64,000 bases of DNA from Charina bottae (Eukaryota > Chordata > Lepidosauria > Squamata > Charinaidae). The notes under the pieces were generated by a model that worked only from the letters and a program-made list of their open reading frames with translations, was not told where the DNA came from and ran no database searches. The stretch is taken from the NCBI GenBank assembly GCA_023362775.1, contig JALMGJ010000008.1, forward strand, positions 16,528,001-16,592,000, given 5' to 3'. This document shows positions 1 through 13,132 of the stretch, in pieces; the stretch's first letter is position 1, and every line of letters begins with the position of its first letter. Both the position numbers and the translations under genes were made by a program.

Positions 1-1794
1 CCTCTTCCATAAACAGATCCAAAAATGGAATGTCAATACAGGAAAAAAACTGCTACAGGTACTTTCCCTGACTTCAAGCATCCAAGGTTAGTTCCAGCTC
101 CCATAAATAAAGGTGATGTAGGAGACAGTTGTTAAAAATTGATTGAAAATAAAATTATTATAGTATAATAGAAACAAATATCTTTTTTCCCTTTACAAAT
201 CCTTCTCCTTTTTTTGGTGAAGTTAAATCCAAATGGAGGTATCATATTCTTTTTCTTGTAGAGATGAAGAAATAGTTGTTGCTGTGGAAAAGCCCCCTCC
301 TTAACTACTTTTGAAAACTAGTTTGTCAGTAGATTTTGCTGGGGAATGGAATCATGATCCAAATGCCTTGCTGTTTACTCCAACTCAGTAGTAAAAGTCA
401 TTTTTGTATGCAGATTATTTAGGTTTCAGTCCCTGGCACTTCCAGTTAAAAGAGCAGAATGGCAGGTGATACTAAATATTTCTGTCAAAGATTCTGGAGA
501 GCTACTGTCAGTCAGACGAGACACATGGCTTCCAATTTGCAATTTTGTCCATTGTGGTAGGTGGGGGGCCAGTCACAAAATAGCATTTACGAAAAGTCAA
601 TTTCCTAAGGCTAACAAAAGGGGAAAGCAAGAGAGAAAAAAACTTATCAAGACCCTACATACAAGGCAGAGTTGAGATCTGAATTCTAAATGGCAAATTA
701 CAAATTTGCACTTATAAAGTCTAAAAAAATATGGCTTAAAAAAAAAAGCAAATGGTCATTCTTGGATAAATTTACAGATATATTAAAATGTCCAGTAGGG
801 CAACAAATCAGGTAAGTAACCAAGATGATGACTAGAGTAGAAATGTTAAACTGAACAGATACAAATATATATGGCTTCAATATTTTCCTCATGACTCAAC
901 ACAGAGTATTTTCTTTATAATTCAATCTCTGCTGTTCATTCATCTCACATATATTTGCAAGCATATACATTTTTATTCTGAAGCTTTCCTAATCTTACTA
1001 AATCTTTATGGTGTGTTACATTACACAATTTAGCTGAAGGGTCTTTGGCAATTATACTATCTGCAAAAGAAGTCTATAAATGAAACATGTGAGGACTTTT
1101 CTCTGGTGAATTGCACATTGTATGAAGTTGTTCTCATGCCAGAACAACACAAATAATGGCCACTCAAGAGACAAAAAATAGATGTCATTAAATTGTTAGA
1201 TACCAAACAATTTAAACTGTCTTTTTCAATACTTATCTGCATAAATCATGTCTCAATTGCCATCAGCTATAGCAAATTGACAAATGTGAAACGGGACTCT
1301 TTGGAAACATTGCAGCTTTTAATCTTGGCCAATGGGAAAAAAAAGTTATTTGATGTAGAACTCAGACCGTGTATGTTAAGATCTTCTGTCCTACAAAATT
1401 CAAGAAAGGAGAGAACAGTGAAGTCCGCCAAATTCAGGAGCAAACAAATCTATTCCAAGAATCATAAGGAAAAATTACTCTTTCAGTCCATGAATCAAGA
1501 GCATCAATACAACATAGAATCCAAACAGAATGGGAGAAAGGTGTGAATGGGGTACAAACAAAACTCAAGGAGAATAGCTAAGGAAAACAAGGTTGAAGTA
1601 TTTGGATATATGGTACACAGATAGCTTCCTGTCACAAACATTAATTCCATCAGATCTGTGTCTTTTTATATAGTGAATTGAGCCCCTCCCAGCCTCATCT
1701 GGTACTCTTTAATGCTACTCCTGGTGGCAACTTTCAAGGAAAACATTCTTCTCAAGAAGCTGTCTTGTTTACCCTGGGCTTTTCCTCAGAGGAA
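1..1794. other. No gene seen; low-copy AT-rich DNA
   Basis: I see no recognisable repeat, RNA gene or exon here. Short open frames (for example 466-675 and 1193-1546) have AT-rich, low-information translations with no family motif and no convincing splice context. Confidence 0.6.
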
Positions 1795-1808
1795 GGAACA
1801 GCATAAGA

Positions 1809-1886
1809 TGTATAGTATTGTCAAAGGCTTTCACAGCCGGAGTTCGATGGCTGTTGTGGGTCTTCCGGGCTGTGTGGCCGTGTTCT
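1809..1886 (-). mobile_element. Penelope-like element, 78-bp end fragment with TSD
   Basis: The segment matches, in reverse orientation, the right end of the Penelope-like element at 32556-33211 (shared stretch GGCTGTTGTGGGTCTTCCGG). It is flanked by a perfect 14-bp direct repeat, GGAACAGCATAAGA, at 1795-1808 and 1887-1900. This is best read as a severely 5'-truncated insertion that kept only the terminal piece. It has no coding content. Confidence 0.8.
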
Positions 1887-1900
1887 GGAACAGCATAAGA

Positions 1901-3189
1901 ATTAGGAGTTTCAGTTGTTTGTTGTGACTGAGGACTCAGAATAGAGTGTGGAGGCTGAAACAGAACCAAGTTGTAACATCTTCAGACTCTGCAGCTCCAA
2001 AACAGCATATCTTAACTCTATTGCCTCACATATTGGTCATTTTCTCTTACTATTATCTGTTAACTTAGCCATGAAACTGAATCAGCAGTTATTTCTTTTC
2101 TACTCCTAAGCAATAGTATTGGTCTCATTATGATAAAATAAGTGTAAGGAGTTATAGGTTTTGCAATTGCATATTCTCACATATCAGAGATAAAAGAAAT
2201 AGTTCAAGGGTTCAGTTTGTTAGCTCTATAAACCCACGTTGCATCGCCTGTGTCTTCATTCTTCAATTACAGGAATCAGGCAGCTGGAACCCGCATTATG
2301 TGATGCAGCAGCAAGCTTCATTTGGCCCTTGGGTAGCATATTACATACGTCTCCTTTATTGTTTGATACGCTGAGAAATATGGGACTTCCTACTGGGTAT
2401 ATAAACAGATAATGATATCGCCTTAATGTTCTGGTGTCCACAGCATTATCATGAGGGTCGTTTCCCTATTTTACTAGTTGCCACAAGGGGAGAGGAAAAT
2501 CAAGTTGGAAATAATGGCTGTGAATATGTCAAAAATAAAGTGATGGCAATCATGTGGGAATATAAACTTATGCTAAAATTGTTCCTTTAGATATTTGAGG
2601 CTTTCTTCTTCTGAGCTGCAATGAGAAGCAATGTTATGTCAACATGGCATCAGAATTCCAGATTTGCTCAGTACAGAACAAAAAATTATTCACATTTTCA
2701 TTTGGGCATTGGCAATGTGCATTTAGCACATGGCAAACTATATTTAAAAGAAACTGTTATTTAGGCAGACAGAAAATATACATTGAAATTGCAATGTAAT
2801 AAAGTTCTAATAAATGTTTCAAGCAATTTTTATTCTTATTTTTTGCTTGAGATCATTGTTATTGCTAAAGATCTCATATGCCCAAAAATGTTATCCCTAG
2901 CACTATAAAATTGGCAGAGAAATTTTATCTCTTTAAACTCTTCTTCGCATTAGAGTTGCTGACATTAGAAGAACTGGTAGCATAAGTAGTGGGGGCAGGG
3001 ATAGAAAGCAGAACATAGCTTCACTCTTGTAGTCCAGGGACTCTAAAATTGTTACCAATGTACAACCTTCCTTTCTTATTTTGTCAATTAATATTAATAG
3101 AAGTTAGACACAATAAAGTCCTATTACTTCATCAATTTAGCCTCTTATTCTGTTCCCAGTACTGAGCTTCCTGCTACTCGCTCCTGGCC
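1901..3189. other. No gene seen; low-copy DNA
   Basis: No repeat family is recognised. A 61-codon open frame on the minus strand (2256-2441) has a fairly normal amino-acid mix but no motif, no homology I recognise and no clear splice sites, so it is not called as an exon. Confidence 0.5.
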
Positions 3190-3450
3190 TTCCAGAGGTC
3201 ATTAAAGACCTGGTTCTGCTGCCTTGCTTGGGATGAAGGAGGTAATAGTTCCTCCTGGGGATGGTTAGCTCCATAATATACTCCTTTTAAGATCTCACCA
3301 TCCTCTGGATTTTTTTTCCTATTTATTATTATATTGTATTTTAAAGTGTATAGGTTTTAATTTTAATATTATTGTTGTAAACCACCCAGAGTCTACTGCT
3401 GTAGAGATGGGCGGTGATAAATTTGAATAATAAATAAAATAAATAAAATA
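3190..3450 (+). mobile_element. L2/CR1-type LINE, 3' end fragment
   Basis: The text TTAAAGACCTGGTTCTGC, followed about 180 bp later by AAACCACCCAGAGTC, GATGGGCGG and an (AATAAAA)n tail, matches the 3' ends of the longer L2 copies at 30.3-31.1 kb and 58.8-60.5 kb. Only the last codons of the reverse transcriptase ORF and the 3' UTR remain. Confidence 0.75.
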
Positions 3451-3572
3451 TATGTTGAGGGCAACGAATCAAGTTGGGAGGCAACCAGAAAAACAGACGG
3501 AGAAAAACTCTTCATGAATCTGATTAAATACAGGTAAGGGGTACGTAACCAGCCTACCTCTGTTGTGTTGAT

Positions 3573-3670
3573 GAAGGGAAGGGAAGGGAAGGGAAGGGAA
3601 GGGAAGGGAAGGGAAGGGAAGGGAAGGGAAGGGAAGGGAAGGGAAGGGAAGGGAAGGGAAGGGAAGGGAA
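3573..3670. repeat. (AAGGG)n pentanucleotide microsatellite
   Basis: About 20 nearly perfect copies of GGGAA in tandem. One strand is entirely purine. Confidence 0.97.
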
Positions 3671-4239
3671 GTTCTTCTCCTCCATCATTGCAATCTCTCA
3701 GTGTGATCTAGGATAACTTTTCTAAATGGCTCAAGGCATTAGGGGATCTCACCCACAGAACCCTTAGTAGTTTGCTGTGCTATGTTGGAATACTTTGATG
3801 ATAAAAATAATCAAATTATATCATGACATATGGCTCAGAGGTATATGGTGAAATCACATTTAAAACTCTAAAATAATATTCACCAGATTGGTGACTGATA
3901 AATAGCCATTCTTCAGAATCAATGAACACAAATAGTTTCAATGATGTTGGTAGTGACCTTCGGTAGGCCAACCTTGCCAGGAAGATTGATACAGAAGGGA
4001 TGAAGCTAAGGATAATTCAGTAGGACTGATGGCAGGTATAGTTATGCAGGCATAAGAAAAGCAACCCACCTATGAGAAGGAGCTATAAAGTCAAACCTAG
4101 AACACATCAGTGACAAATCACTTCTACGTTGGCAATTATCCAGAATGGCAACATATATAGCTATATGATTGTGGCTGAAAATTTAAACTAGTTTGAATGC
4201 CAAAAGGTGAGATATCCAGGTTATAAGTTACTCCTCTAA

Positions 4240-6300
4240 TTATTGAAAAGAACATCAAACATCAAAGACCAAAGCTTCAAGAAAGTCTGATCACTGATGG
4301 TGCCAATATGGAAAGAGGAGATCCTCATTTTACAAAAACTACCATTGGAATATGTCATATGAAATTGTCCAAATGGAAATGAAGTATACCTTTCTAGTTG
4401 TCTAAAAAATTAACTTCAGTAAACTAGAATGGATTACCTTAACTCATATCATTACTTCACATACTCTTCAGAGCATGGGTCCATAAGAAGGAATACAATG
4501 GCAATGATTCTTAAAAAGGCATAGCTAAGAATGTGTTCTGCTATAATCTAATAAATAATGCATAGCAGAATCAGTAATATCTAGATTTAATCAAATTTAT
4601 ACAAGTGTATCCTCATACTACATATATGTAGGGGCGTGGTGGCCCAGCGGGTAAGATGCCAGGCTTGTTGATCGGAAGATCGCAAGTTCGGAGGTTCGAA
4701 TCCCTAGCCTTGCGTGCGGAGTGAGCTCCCGCACTAGCTCCATCTCTTGCCAACCTAGCAATTCGAAAGCATGCAAATGCAAGTAGATTAATAGGTACCA
4801 CTTCGGTGGGTAGGTAACAGCATTCCATGCGTGTCATGCAGCCACATGACCGTGGAAGCGCCTTCGGACAACGCTGGCTCTTTGGCTAACAAACGGAAAT
4901 GAGCACCGGCCCCTAGAGTCGGACACGACTGCACAAATGTGCGGGGGGGGGGTACCTTTACCTTTATATCCTCATACTACAGATACAAAGGTGGAAGGCA
5001 TTAAAGGTTTCTCTAAGGTTGCAAGACATGCTAAATGCATCATCTAGAAAGGATGTTGTGCTACTAATACATGATTGGAATGCAAAAATGAAGTAATAGA
5101 ACAACATGGAATTACAATAAGATTTTAATTACACAAATGTAATAATGCAGGGCATAGGTTAATAGAGTTTTGCAAAGACCATTGCTAATGCTTACATCAA
5201 ACAACATACAGTTTGTATATCTAGATATCACTAGACAGACAATATTAGAATCAAATTGACTACATAATACAAACTAGAAGGAAATAGAAGATGAAGAAGT
5301 ATAAATCAGTTAGTAAAGACAGAAAGATTATTGAATAGTCCATGAATAATTACTGGTATAAAATACAGCTGAACTTAGAAAACTGAATACAGCAGGACTA
5401 ATGAATATATTTCAATTTTGTTTCAGTTAAGAATGTCAACAAACAGAAGAAAATAACAATAATTTTAAAGTGGCAGTTTTAAGATCAGAAAAATCACAGG
5501 AAAATTTATAACTATGGCTACTCAAGAATAATTATGGAATAGAACTAATTGAGGCAAATGAGATTAAATGAAAATGGAGAAACTATACTAAAAACTTTTA
5601 GAAGTTAAACCATAGAATGATAGAAACATTTGGAAAGAGAGGTATGAGTAAAATAGCTATCAAATAGGAAAGATGAAGATAAAATACCCATTGAACTATT
5701 TCAACCTACAATTAAAGTGTTAACAGCTTTAAATTAACCAATAATAGAATAATACTGTGTAGCCTGGAGATTGGAAATGAAGGAAAATGCATGAAAATGT
5801 GCACATTATGAAACCTTTGTACTGATACTGTGTCTAACACAAAATTTTGCTTCAAAATATTAGACAGAAGAACATGGGAAAGCAATGCCTAATGAATAGG
5901 CAGAGGGGCATGAGATAACTTATCTGGTATTTCTGGATAATATATAGAGGAAGAAAATTTAAGGAATAGGTTTACTTTTATTTTTTTCTGATTTTGTAGA
6001 TCATTCTATAAGATTAAATATGTTAATGCTGATGGTGTGCCAAATCATGTGACTATTCTTCAAGGAATAATAACAATAAACTATAAAATGCTATCAGAAT
6101 TGAGGATTGAAAAGCAGTATGACTCAGGATAGGAAAGGGATTAATGGAATGAAACAAGGATAAACATTGTCTCCATATCTATTTAAGTTGTACAGCAAAC
6201 ATAAGAATAGCAAAATCTTCTACACATTTCTTAATTACAAATATGCTAGTAAAGAAAGACAGCTAAAACAGAAAATGCATGGCTATCAAATACCATTGTT
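4240..6300 (+). mobile_element. Old degenerate RTE/BovB-like LINE, split by a SINE
   Basis: The stretch is heavily mutated, but in conceptual frames it retains pieces typical of RTE-clade proteins. DVVLL-HDWNAK (5054-5100) matches the endonuclease GDWNAK motif. RLIEFCKD (around 5157-5183) and QIDYII (around 5255) match its later part. PIELF (around 5690) and KGINGMKQG with SPYLFKLY (around 6140-6190) come from the reverse transcriptase. No frame stays open for long. A Sauria SINE (4623-4966) sits inside it, so this LINE is older than that SINE. The outer limits are approximate; similar text may begin near 3960. It looks like the same family as the minus-strand fragment at 19.7-20.4 kb. Confidence 0.6.
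4623..4966 (+). mobile_element. Sauria SINE (tRNA-derived), full length
   Basis: The tRNA-like head has an A-box-like TGGCCCAGCGGGTAA and a B box GGTTCGAATCC (4693-4703). The conserved middle (CAATTCGAAAGCATGC, AAGTAGAT, GGTACCACTTCGGTGGG) and the BovB-like 3' end GTCGGACACGACTG follow, then a (CCTTTA)n tail. A perfect 15-bp TSD, TATCCTCATACTACA, flanks it at 4608-4622 and 4967-4981. Such SINEs are transcribed by RNA polymerase III and mobilised by BovB reverse transcriptase. This copy has the best-preserved B box of the forward copies. Confidence 0.95.
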
Positions 6301-7793
6301 ACTTGTTTGAATTAATATAATGTGTCAACATGTCAGACTCACCCAAGGTAAACAAGTTGCTAATGCATTAAGCATTAGAACTGTCCTGTAAAACTAATGT
6401 AGAGTTTAGAGCTGATTGTGACTTCCATCAAAAAGCCCTGCACAAAAATAAAATATTGGGAAGGAGAATGGTCAGTATAGGTTTAGCTTAGCAAATGACT
6501 AATCTTGTTTCTAGTTTGCATAAAACATTTCTTTTCAATTATTAGAATACTTTGTGGAATTCGTGACAACCATGCATAAAAGGCACCAATCCATTCACAG
6601 TGGGGATATCAGATGAGCCCCCTTGGTTAGGAAGGGTATTCTGGATATGTTATACATAGAAAGTGACTGGGAAACCTCTGCCATTCAACGTAGAATATGC
6701 TGAATCAGACTTTATGTAATCTGACTTCATATAAAACAATATGCTGTATATCAACCAATAATATTTTATAAAGAAAGTTCTTGCATTGCTAATGCTGAAA
6801 ATGAAAACTAACCCATGTGAATCTTTGTCTATGGGTACTCCCACCCCACAACAGAGTGTAAGAAGCAGCACAGACCCTCAGATAGTCCAAGCTCTGCTTT
6901 AAAGAAAAAATATCGTATAAAAAACTTATCATAGACAAATAATTTTACAATTCTTTTCTGGCAATATGAACATAATTAAAGTGTTCTAGTTTACAAGATT
7001 GTTGTCTGAGTGCAATATAATGTAATATAATGCATTTTGTGCCTATTGAAAAGTGTCACTGCTGCACGTATTCTTTTTCTCTTATTAAAAATAATAGTAG
7101 GATTGGCAGTAGCAATATCTCCTTTCCACTTTCTTAACTTCTCTTAAAGATTACTGAAACTGAGATTGCATTTGGGGATATTTATGTAGAGCAGCACCTA
7201 ACTGCAATGACATGGTTCTCAAGATAGTGAAGTTAAAAGTCTGATACACACAAATGCACACACACATACAAAGAAATACAACTAGGTTTAATCCTGCTAT
7301 GCACAACTATAAACATAAACATATGAGAATGTCCTCTTTCTCAGATAAAATATGAAACACAAAATCCAGAGAGGAAAGATCAGATCAAAGCTTAACTGCT
7401 CTTTTAATCAGACATTTTCACATTTATTTCAATTCAATGAAACATATATATTCATGTGGAATTTGGTTAAACTGAAAAAAATTAAACCTGACTACTTATT
7501 CATCTGTAACCATTGGAGCAGAAGGAAGAAAATGACACTAGAACAATTTGTAACTGTCTAAGATATTGTCATATTTCACTATCCCTTAATTAGCCATTAT
7601 TAATTTTATCAATTCTGAAGTCTACTGACATCATATAACATGATATGAAATGCGAAACAGGGAATTGTTAAGTCGTTCGATTTTAGCAAGTTGCTTCAAC
7701 CACTTAGAGTCTGTATAGCACTAGTGTACACCCAAAAAGCCAATATAATATTGTCAACAAAATATGCTGGTTAACGTGGTGTGGGTAATATCA
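6301..7793. other. No gene seen; AT-rich DNA
   Basis: No recognisable gene or repeat. The first part may be the decayed tail of the old RTE LINE. Open frames such as 7352-7561 are short, lysine/phenylalanine-rich and lack motifs. Confidence 0.5.
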
Positions 7794-8165
7794 CAAGTTG
7801 TTCTGTTCGGAGTATGAGACCACCAGAACTTTAATGGAAATAATTTTACTATATAAAAAACTATTTACAAAGATAAGTCCATAAACACAATTGTAGATTG
7901 CTTGGATCAACTGAAGCTTCACAGATGGTTGCACTTGGAGGTAAGCAGCTATGCAGTGGCACAAGCTAGAGTCCACAACAACAAGTAGAACAACAGTTCT
8001 GGATCAAGATGCTAGGTTGGTTGAATCTACAAGGTGAACTTGGAACTCAGAATCAGATTCTTCTGAAACACTGGAGAAAGGCTAAGCTGATTTACTTGGC
8101 AAGGTTGGCTGAAGTCTCTGGAACAAGAAAGCTGCAAGGCAGGCTGGATAAAGAACAATACTAGA

Positions 8166-8390
8166 TCGGCAAGGCAGACTGGACTGGATTCTCTAGGCAA
8201 GGTTCCTCTGGATTTTCAGGACAATACTGGACTGGATCTGCAAGGCAAGACTGGACTGGATTCTCTGGACAAGGCTCCTCTGGATTCACAGGACAAAACT
8301 GGACTGGATCTGCAAGGCCACGCTGGACTGAATTCACTGGACAAGGCTTACTTGGAGCAAAAGGGCAATACTGGACTGGAAAAACCAAGC
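8166..8390. repeat. 72-bp tandem repeat inside LTR copy A
   Basis: About three degenerate copies with period 72 bp (CTGGATT begins at 8208, then 8280, then about 8352), built from the submotif ACTGGACTGGAT. Because 72 is a multiple of 3, the minus strand stays open (8161-8547) as a repeating proline/cysteine-rich peptide containing PENPEEPC. This is a consequence of the repeat and is not taken as evidence of a protein. Confidence 0.85.
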
Positions 8391-8572
8391 AAGGTACTTC
8401 TGGAACCAGAAGGCACAGGTGCACAGGACTAGCATGATAAAACTGACTTGAAACACACTGATGAAACTTAGCTGGACTGGCAAGACGCTGCTGGACTAGG
8501 GCTGCAGGATGACACTTGGTTGAAGTGGCTAGACAAGGCTGGACCAAAGCATTGGGACCATGCTGGGCTGGA

Positions 8573-8636
8573 GTTTATTTATTTATTTATTAGATTTATC
8601 ACAGCCCATCTCCCCCGAGGGGGACTTCTGAGTTTG
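8573..8636 (-). mobile_element. L2-type LINE 3' tail fragment
   Basis: (TTTA)n followed by ATCACAGCCCATCTCCCCCG is the antisense of the L2 3' terminus seen elsewhere in the window (for example around 52650 and 61475). It lies within LTR copy A. Confidence 0.6.
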
Positions 8637-9218
8637 CTGAAAGGCTGCGAGATAAGACCCCGTTTTGCTTGGCAAAGCAGCAGAGTGAGACTCAGATGCA
8701 GCTGAGGTTAATTCAGAGATGAGGTGAGGCTGTGGCTCTGGTTCCGCGGTGGCTACAGGGCAGGACTCTGAGGACTTCCAGCTGGACTTCTCCCGAAGAA
8801 GCTGTTAGCTCAGTGGAATGTTTGTCTCCGGCAATCGGGTGCTTGCACTGGCATCCTTTTATTCTGTTTTCGGCGCACCTTCTCTCCTTGGGAACCAATT
8901 GGGCTTCCCTATGTTTGGCACGCTTCTCTGCCCGCCTCTCTCTGGCATTGATTGGTGCTCCTGACTTGGTTCCTGGTTCTGGACCAATCGGCTTCTCAGG
9001 ATTCTCCCGCGCTGCTGGGTCATCCCCGGGTCATCCCCGGGTCCAGACTGTTGCACCTTCTCATCATGAAACTGATCACAAGTATTGCACTTTTGAACCT
9101 GCACCTGCTCATCATGAGTTCTGCTTGTTGGTTGCTGTACAAGATGAGTTTCGTTTCTCAGATCAGTTTTGTTTTCCTCTAACTCAGAGTCAGAGTCAGG
9201 CTGGACTCTGACACAAGT

Positions 9219-12200
9219 TTAGACAGGATTTTTTTTTTACAAGTATCAAACTTCATATAGTGATACTATCAACCAGTAAATATTACATATCAATATCTGC
9301 ATAGTTATTTGCAATTATAAAAAATAATAGTCACTTCATAAATTGTTGGCCTTTTAAGGAAAAGCTAGTAGATTAATTTAAACTATAAAGGGGCAGTTCA
9401 AGGCAGAGTTTACACATTTCACTTTACATAACTTTCCCTCTGAGAGAACAAATTTGTGAAACAAAATCAGATCAGTACAAGAACTGGTAAATATAAGAAA
9501 ATCAAAATCTGTGTGCATAAACTTTTGTGTGAAAGTTTTCTTTTTAAGTAGTAAGTCTCGTGTTTTTTTAAAGAAATGTACTTATTTAAATTTAAAAAAT
9601 ACAAATTATACACAAAACACCAACATACACTTAAAACACAAAACTATTTTTATTATTATTTCCCTTGCAATCATAGAAAGTTTTTGGAATAATATATAAT
9701 AGAAAAGGTGTTTTATTTTAAGGAGTGTGGGTAGTGAGAAATCTTTGGGCCATATTGAGCATATATTGGGTTTTCATACTGAGACTCATGAATATTTAAT
9801 CCTTTGGAAAAAATCTACTCTGAAAATAGGTGGTAAAATGTTTTATTGGAAAGTTTGGGCAGAATACAGAATTAAGATTTTAAACCTGTTATCAAGTAAT
9901 TATGTTTTGAGGATTTATCCTAATTTCAAATTGAATTTGGTGTTCCTAGTTCACAACAGTGGAAGTATTTTCAACTTAAGCATGTTTTAAGAATTCAATA
10001 TGGGCCAGATGCTTTGGCTGCTTCTGAGGCATCTGAAAATGCTCTCTTTTTTGATGGAATCCATGACAGTAGTAAAATAAATATTTATATCAAAAACAGA
10101 AAAAATTTAAAGTGGGTATTTTGAGAGTTCATCAAAGCATATGATACAGTTTATTGTACTATTTTGGAATGGTATTTTAAGGCATATAAGTAATTTACGG
10201 GAAAATCTTTAAGTGTTAAAGATGTCAATGTGATGCTGAATTATATACCAAAGCTTTGGAAGCTGACTGTTTAGCTGACAAGAATTATGACTGTATTGTG
10301 TATGGGGGTTGGCTAAAAGAATTATATTGATAAATTGAAGAAATGATATCATTTCAGATATTATGGAATGGTTTTTGGAAAAGTGTAACATATCCATCCT
10401 GAAAAAAGCAATACTCTGTACTAATCAAAAGATAACATCTACTTTGACAGAGATTTTATAGTATTTTATAATATTTTGTTTTTGATTCTGCTATAATACT
10501 ATATGATATTTCTTAGTTAAACAGTGGCTATTGATAATTTTAATATATAAGGTAGATTTTTATTGTTATTTTATTTTTGTTTGTTTTCCTTTTCTATTCT
10601 TTTCCTTTTCTTTTTATCATTTTTTAAGTTTAAGGATTGCTGCATTTAATTCTCATGTCAAAGTACCTTGGAGAAATCTGCAGTTTCTTTTTTATAACAA
10701 CAGAAGTGAGGATCTATATTTCTATGAAGTCTTAAGAGATCTAGCTAGCTATCTCACCTTTAAGGTCTCTTTTGTCAAAATACAAGGAACATTATATAGA
10801 AATCTCCAGTAAATGCTTAAAATACAGAGCACGTCCAGCATTTTTCCAAGCTGTTTTGCAGTGTAAAATATACTTAAGCATGTCACTCTTGGTGAGATTT
10901 ATTAAGTTATGATTTCTTCATAACTTCTTTAGTATTCTTTTGCTAAAGCATAGCACTACAAAAGCAAAATGTGATAGAATTAAAAAAGACCATGACTTAA
11001 AATCCTTAAAACCATAATTGAAATACTGGTTGACATTTTTATATAAAATAACTTTCAATGTATTATTACTAGACAATATTAAGTAGTTTATCCTTCATAC
11101 TGTATAGGACTGATTTTCAATCATTGTTATTGTTTATGTGGTTTGTTTGTAAGTTGTTAGTTTTCACAACAATTACAGTATATTGATTTACTTTAAAAAC
11201 TAATCCATTTGGCACTTTTTAAAGAAAAATGAGGAGATTGGGTACAAAAATTTTCTCATGAGCCAAGAGTATGGAGTAAAATAATTTTGTGTTTGCATAT
11301 CTGTTGAATGTAATCTATGATCAAAGGGATACTTAGTGGTGTCTATCCACACTGAAACAGGAGCAATTCAATTTAACTTCACAGATGGTTTTTGAATGGT
11401 AGCCTAAGATGCCAACTTCCTTGTTAAGCAGAAAACCACTGACAAAATAATCAATTTCCTAAGAATGATACCTCAGAGAGATAGTGATAAAGAGATTAAT
11501 AGTGAGTAGATTTTCTCTATACTCTCTGTTGGTGGTGATAATAATTTAAATTTATATCCCATATTTCTAGTTAGAAGATACTAATAAAAAGTGCACTAAT
11601 AAAAATAACTTATTTATTTATATGTTGTCAATTAACCAATATTTATCTCTATCACCTTTTCTTTTTAACCACACAAAACAATAAAACAAAACAAAAAAAC
11701 AAAAAATCCCACCCACCCAAACTTCCATTGACAAGCTGTCTTGTAAAATACTGTCATACTAGGTGATGAAACTGGTATATCAAGTTTCTGCATTTTAATA
11801 ATATTGTAATATTTTAGAAATATCACAAGTCCAATTATATTAAGCAGCATAATCTTAAAAGATTCAAGAATTATAAATTATTAACATATTGACAATAATC
11901 CTTACCTTCTTAATTTAATAGTTTCCACCAAAATGCTGACTGCATTGTCACCTTGAAATTTCAATCAGATAAAAATTGTGGATTTAGATTTGCCTGGTAT
12001 TGTTTAAATGTGAGCAATATAAAATAATTAATTAATCAGGTCAAGCTCTTGGTGATGGACAAATAACATTCCATCCCAACCTGTCCTCCCCAGCATCTAT
12101 TTGCAGCTCTTCCAAAGACATTCCAAATATATTTGTCACCCCATCCCATTCACTTTATTTATCACTTTCTCCTTCCAAGCGTAGTGGTATTACTGTATAA

Positions 12201-13078
12201 TCCTAGGAGTAATGACTAGTACCATGCCATAGAGACATGTGAGCTGAGACATGACACAAAACTCACAATGGAAGAGTATCTTGAAGGCAGAAAAGGCTCA
12301 ATCAACACTGATCTCTGTATGGTCAAGCTGGTATGGGTGCTGAGCATGCGAAGGCTCAGGAAGCTACTAACTTGTGCAGGCTGTATAATTTAGAAGAATG
12401 AAAAGATGAGTCAGCTATTGCCACTGTTCTAGGAGATAATGTATGTGTTGCAGGAAGGTGCTATCCTCACCTGAAGGGCAGCACTTATGGATGTTCTTCC
12501 AATCAGTAGGCAGCAGTAGAAAGATGGGCTGGTTCTCACTGTCTAGGAGTTATAGAACCCGCAGCAGACAATGAAGAAAGGTCAGGCTCTGCTTTTATCA
12601 GGAACATAAAATCATAACTTCCAGGAGCAGCCAAGATCAGACAGGATCCCTTAAAGGCAGCAACTGACAAATTGTTTACTGTGGACAGAGCAGGTAAAAT
12701 CCTTAGCTGGGATTTCTGACAACAATCAAGGTAGATATACAGTGCAGAGGCATCCTTTGCTACCTACTTACTGGAAGAATTCGAAGAATTATACAGTTAT
12801 ACAGAGTTATCCAGGAATGCTGGAAGCATAAGTTATATAAATTTAATTAAATAAATAAAATAAGACTTGGTGGGGAAGGATCTGGCTAGAGATGCCCAAG
12901 AACATCTGGCATGCCCACTAACCAGTGGGCATATTCAGTACAGGATATGATATTCTGATGCTGGATCACATCTCCCTGGAGGTGAGTTGGTAAAACAGAT
13001 GTTGTTAACAATAATCTCCCCACTTCTGGGATAACCCAGTACCTTCATTCTGTTGTATCCTGTTGATGCAGCAGCTGC
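9219..13078. other. No gene seen; long AT-rich stretch
   Basis: Nearly 4 kb without a confident feature. Around 9730-10200 there are fragments of long but broken frames (for example an 87-codon frame at 9727-9990) that might be a very old LINE, but no catalytic motif survives. An A-rich (ACAAAA)n patch lies near 11685-11710. 12040-12900 has a more even base mix, with an L2-like A/T tail (AAATAAATAAAATAA) near 12850, but I cannot name it. Confidence 0.5.
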
Positions 13079-13080
13079 TA

Positions 13081-13129
<49 letters not shown>
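13079..13129. repeat. (ATT)n trinucleotide microsatellite
   Basis: Seventeen or so copies of ATT. It produces poly-leucine and poly-asparagine open frames on the two strands that are not genes. Confidence 0.97.

Positions 13130-13132
<3 letters not shown>

Larger units (their letters stand above)
7799..9213 (-). mobile_element. Solo LTR, 1.4 kb, 5-bp TSD (copy A)
   Basis: Read on the minus strand the element runs from TGTCAGAGTCCAG to CCGAACAGAACA, giving TG...CA termini. A perfect 5-bp duplication, CAAGT, flanks it at 7794-7798 and 9214-9218. It shares the TGTCAGA start with the LTR at 34894-35908. No gag, pol or env-like coding is present, so it is a solo LTR left by recombination, or a non-autonomous unit. 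It holds a 72-bp tandem repeat (8166-8390) and an L2 tail fragment (8573-8636). A 5-bp duplication fits Gypsy/Ty3-type or some endogenous retroviral LTRs; I cannot assign the superfamily. Confidence 0.8.

Noticed and set aside
2256..2441. 61-codon minus-strand frame of balanced composition
   Set aside because: No motif, no convincing splice sites, no family recognised; not enough to call an exon.
4631..4710. tRNA-like A and B boxes
   Set aside because: They are the head of a Sauria SINE, not a functional tRNA gene: no full cloverleaf was found and the unit has a SINE body and target duplication.
4613..4837. Frames inside Sauria SINEs (also 28767-29036, 34579-34806, 56162-56404)
   Set aside because: They recur at the same place in each SINE copy and are SINE sequence read in antisense or sense; not proteins.
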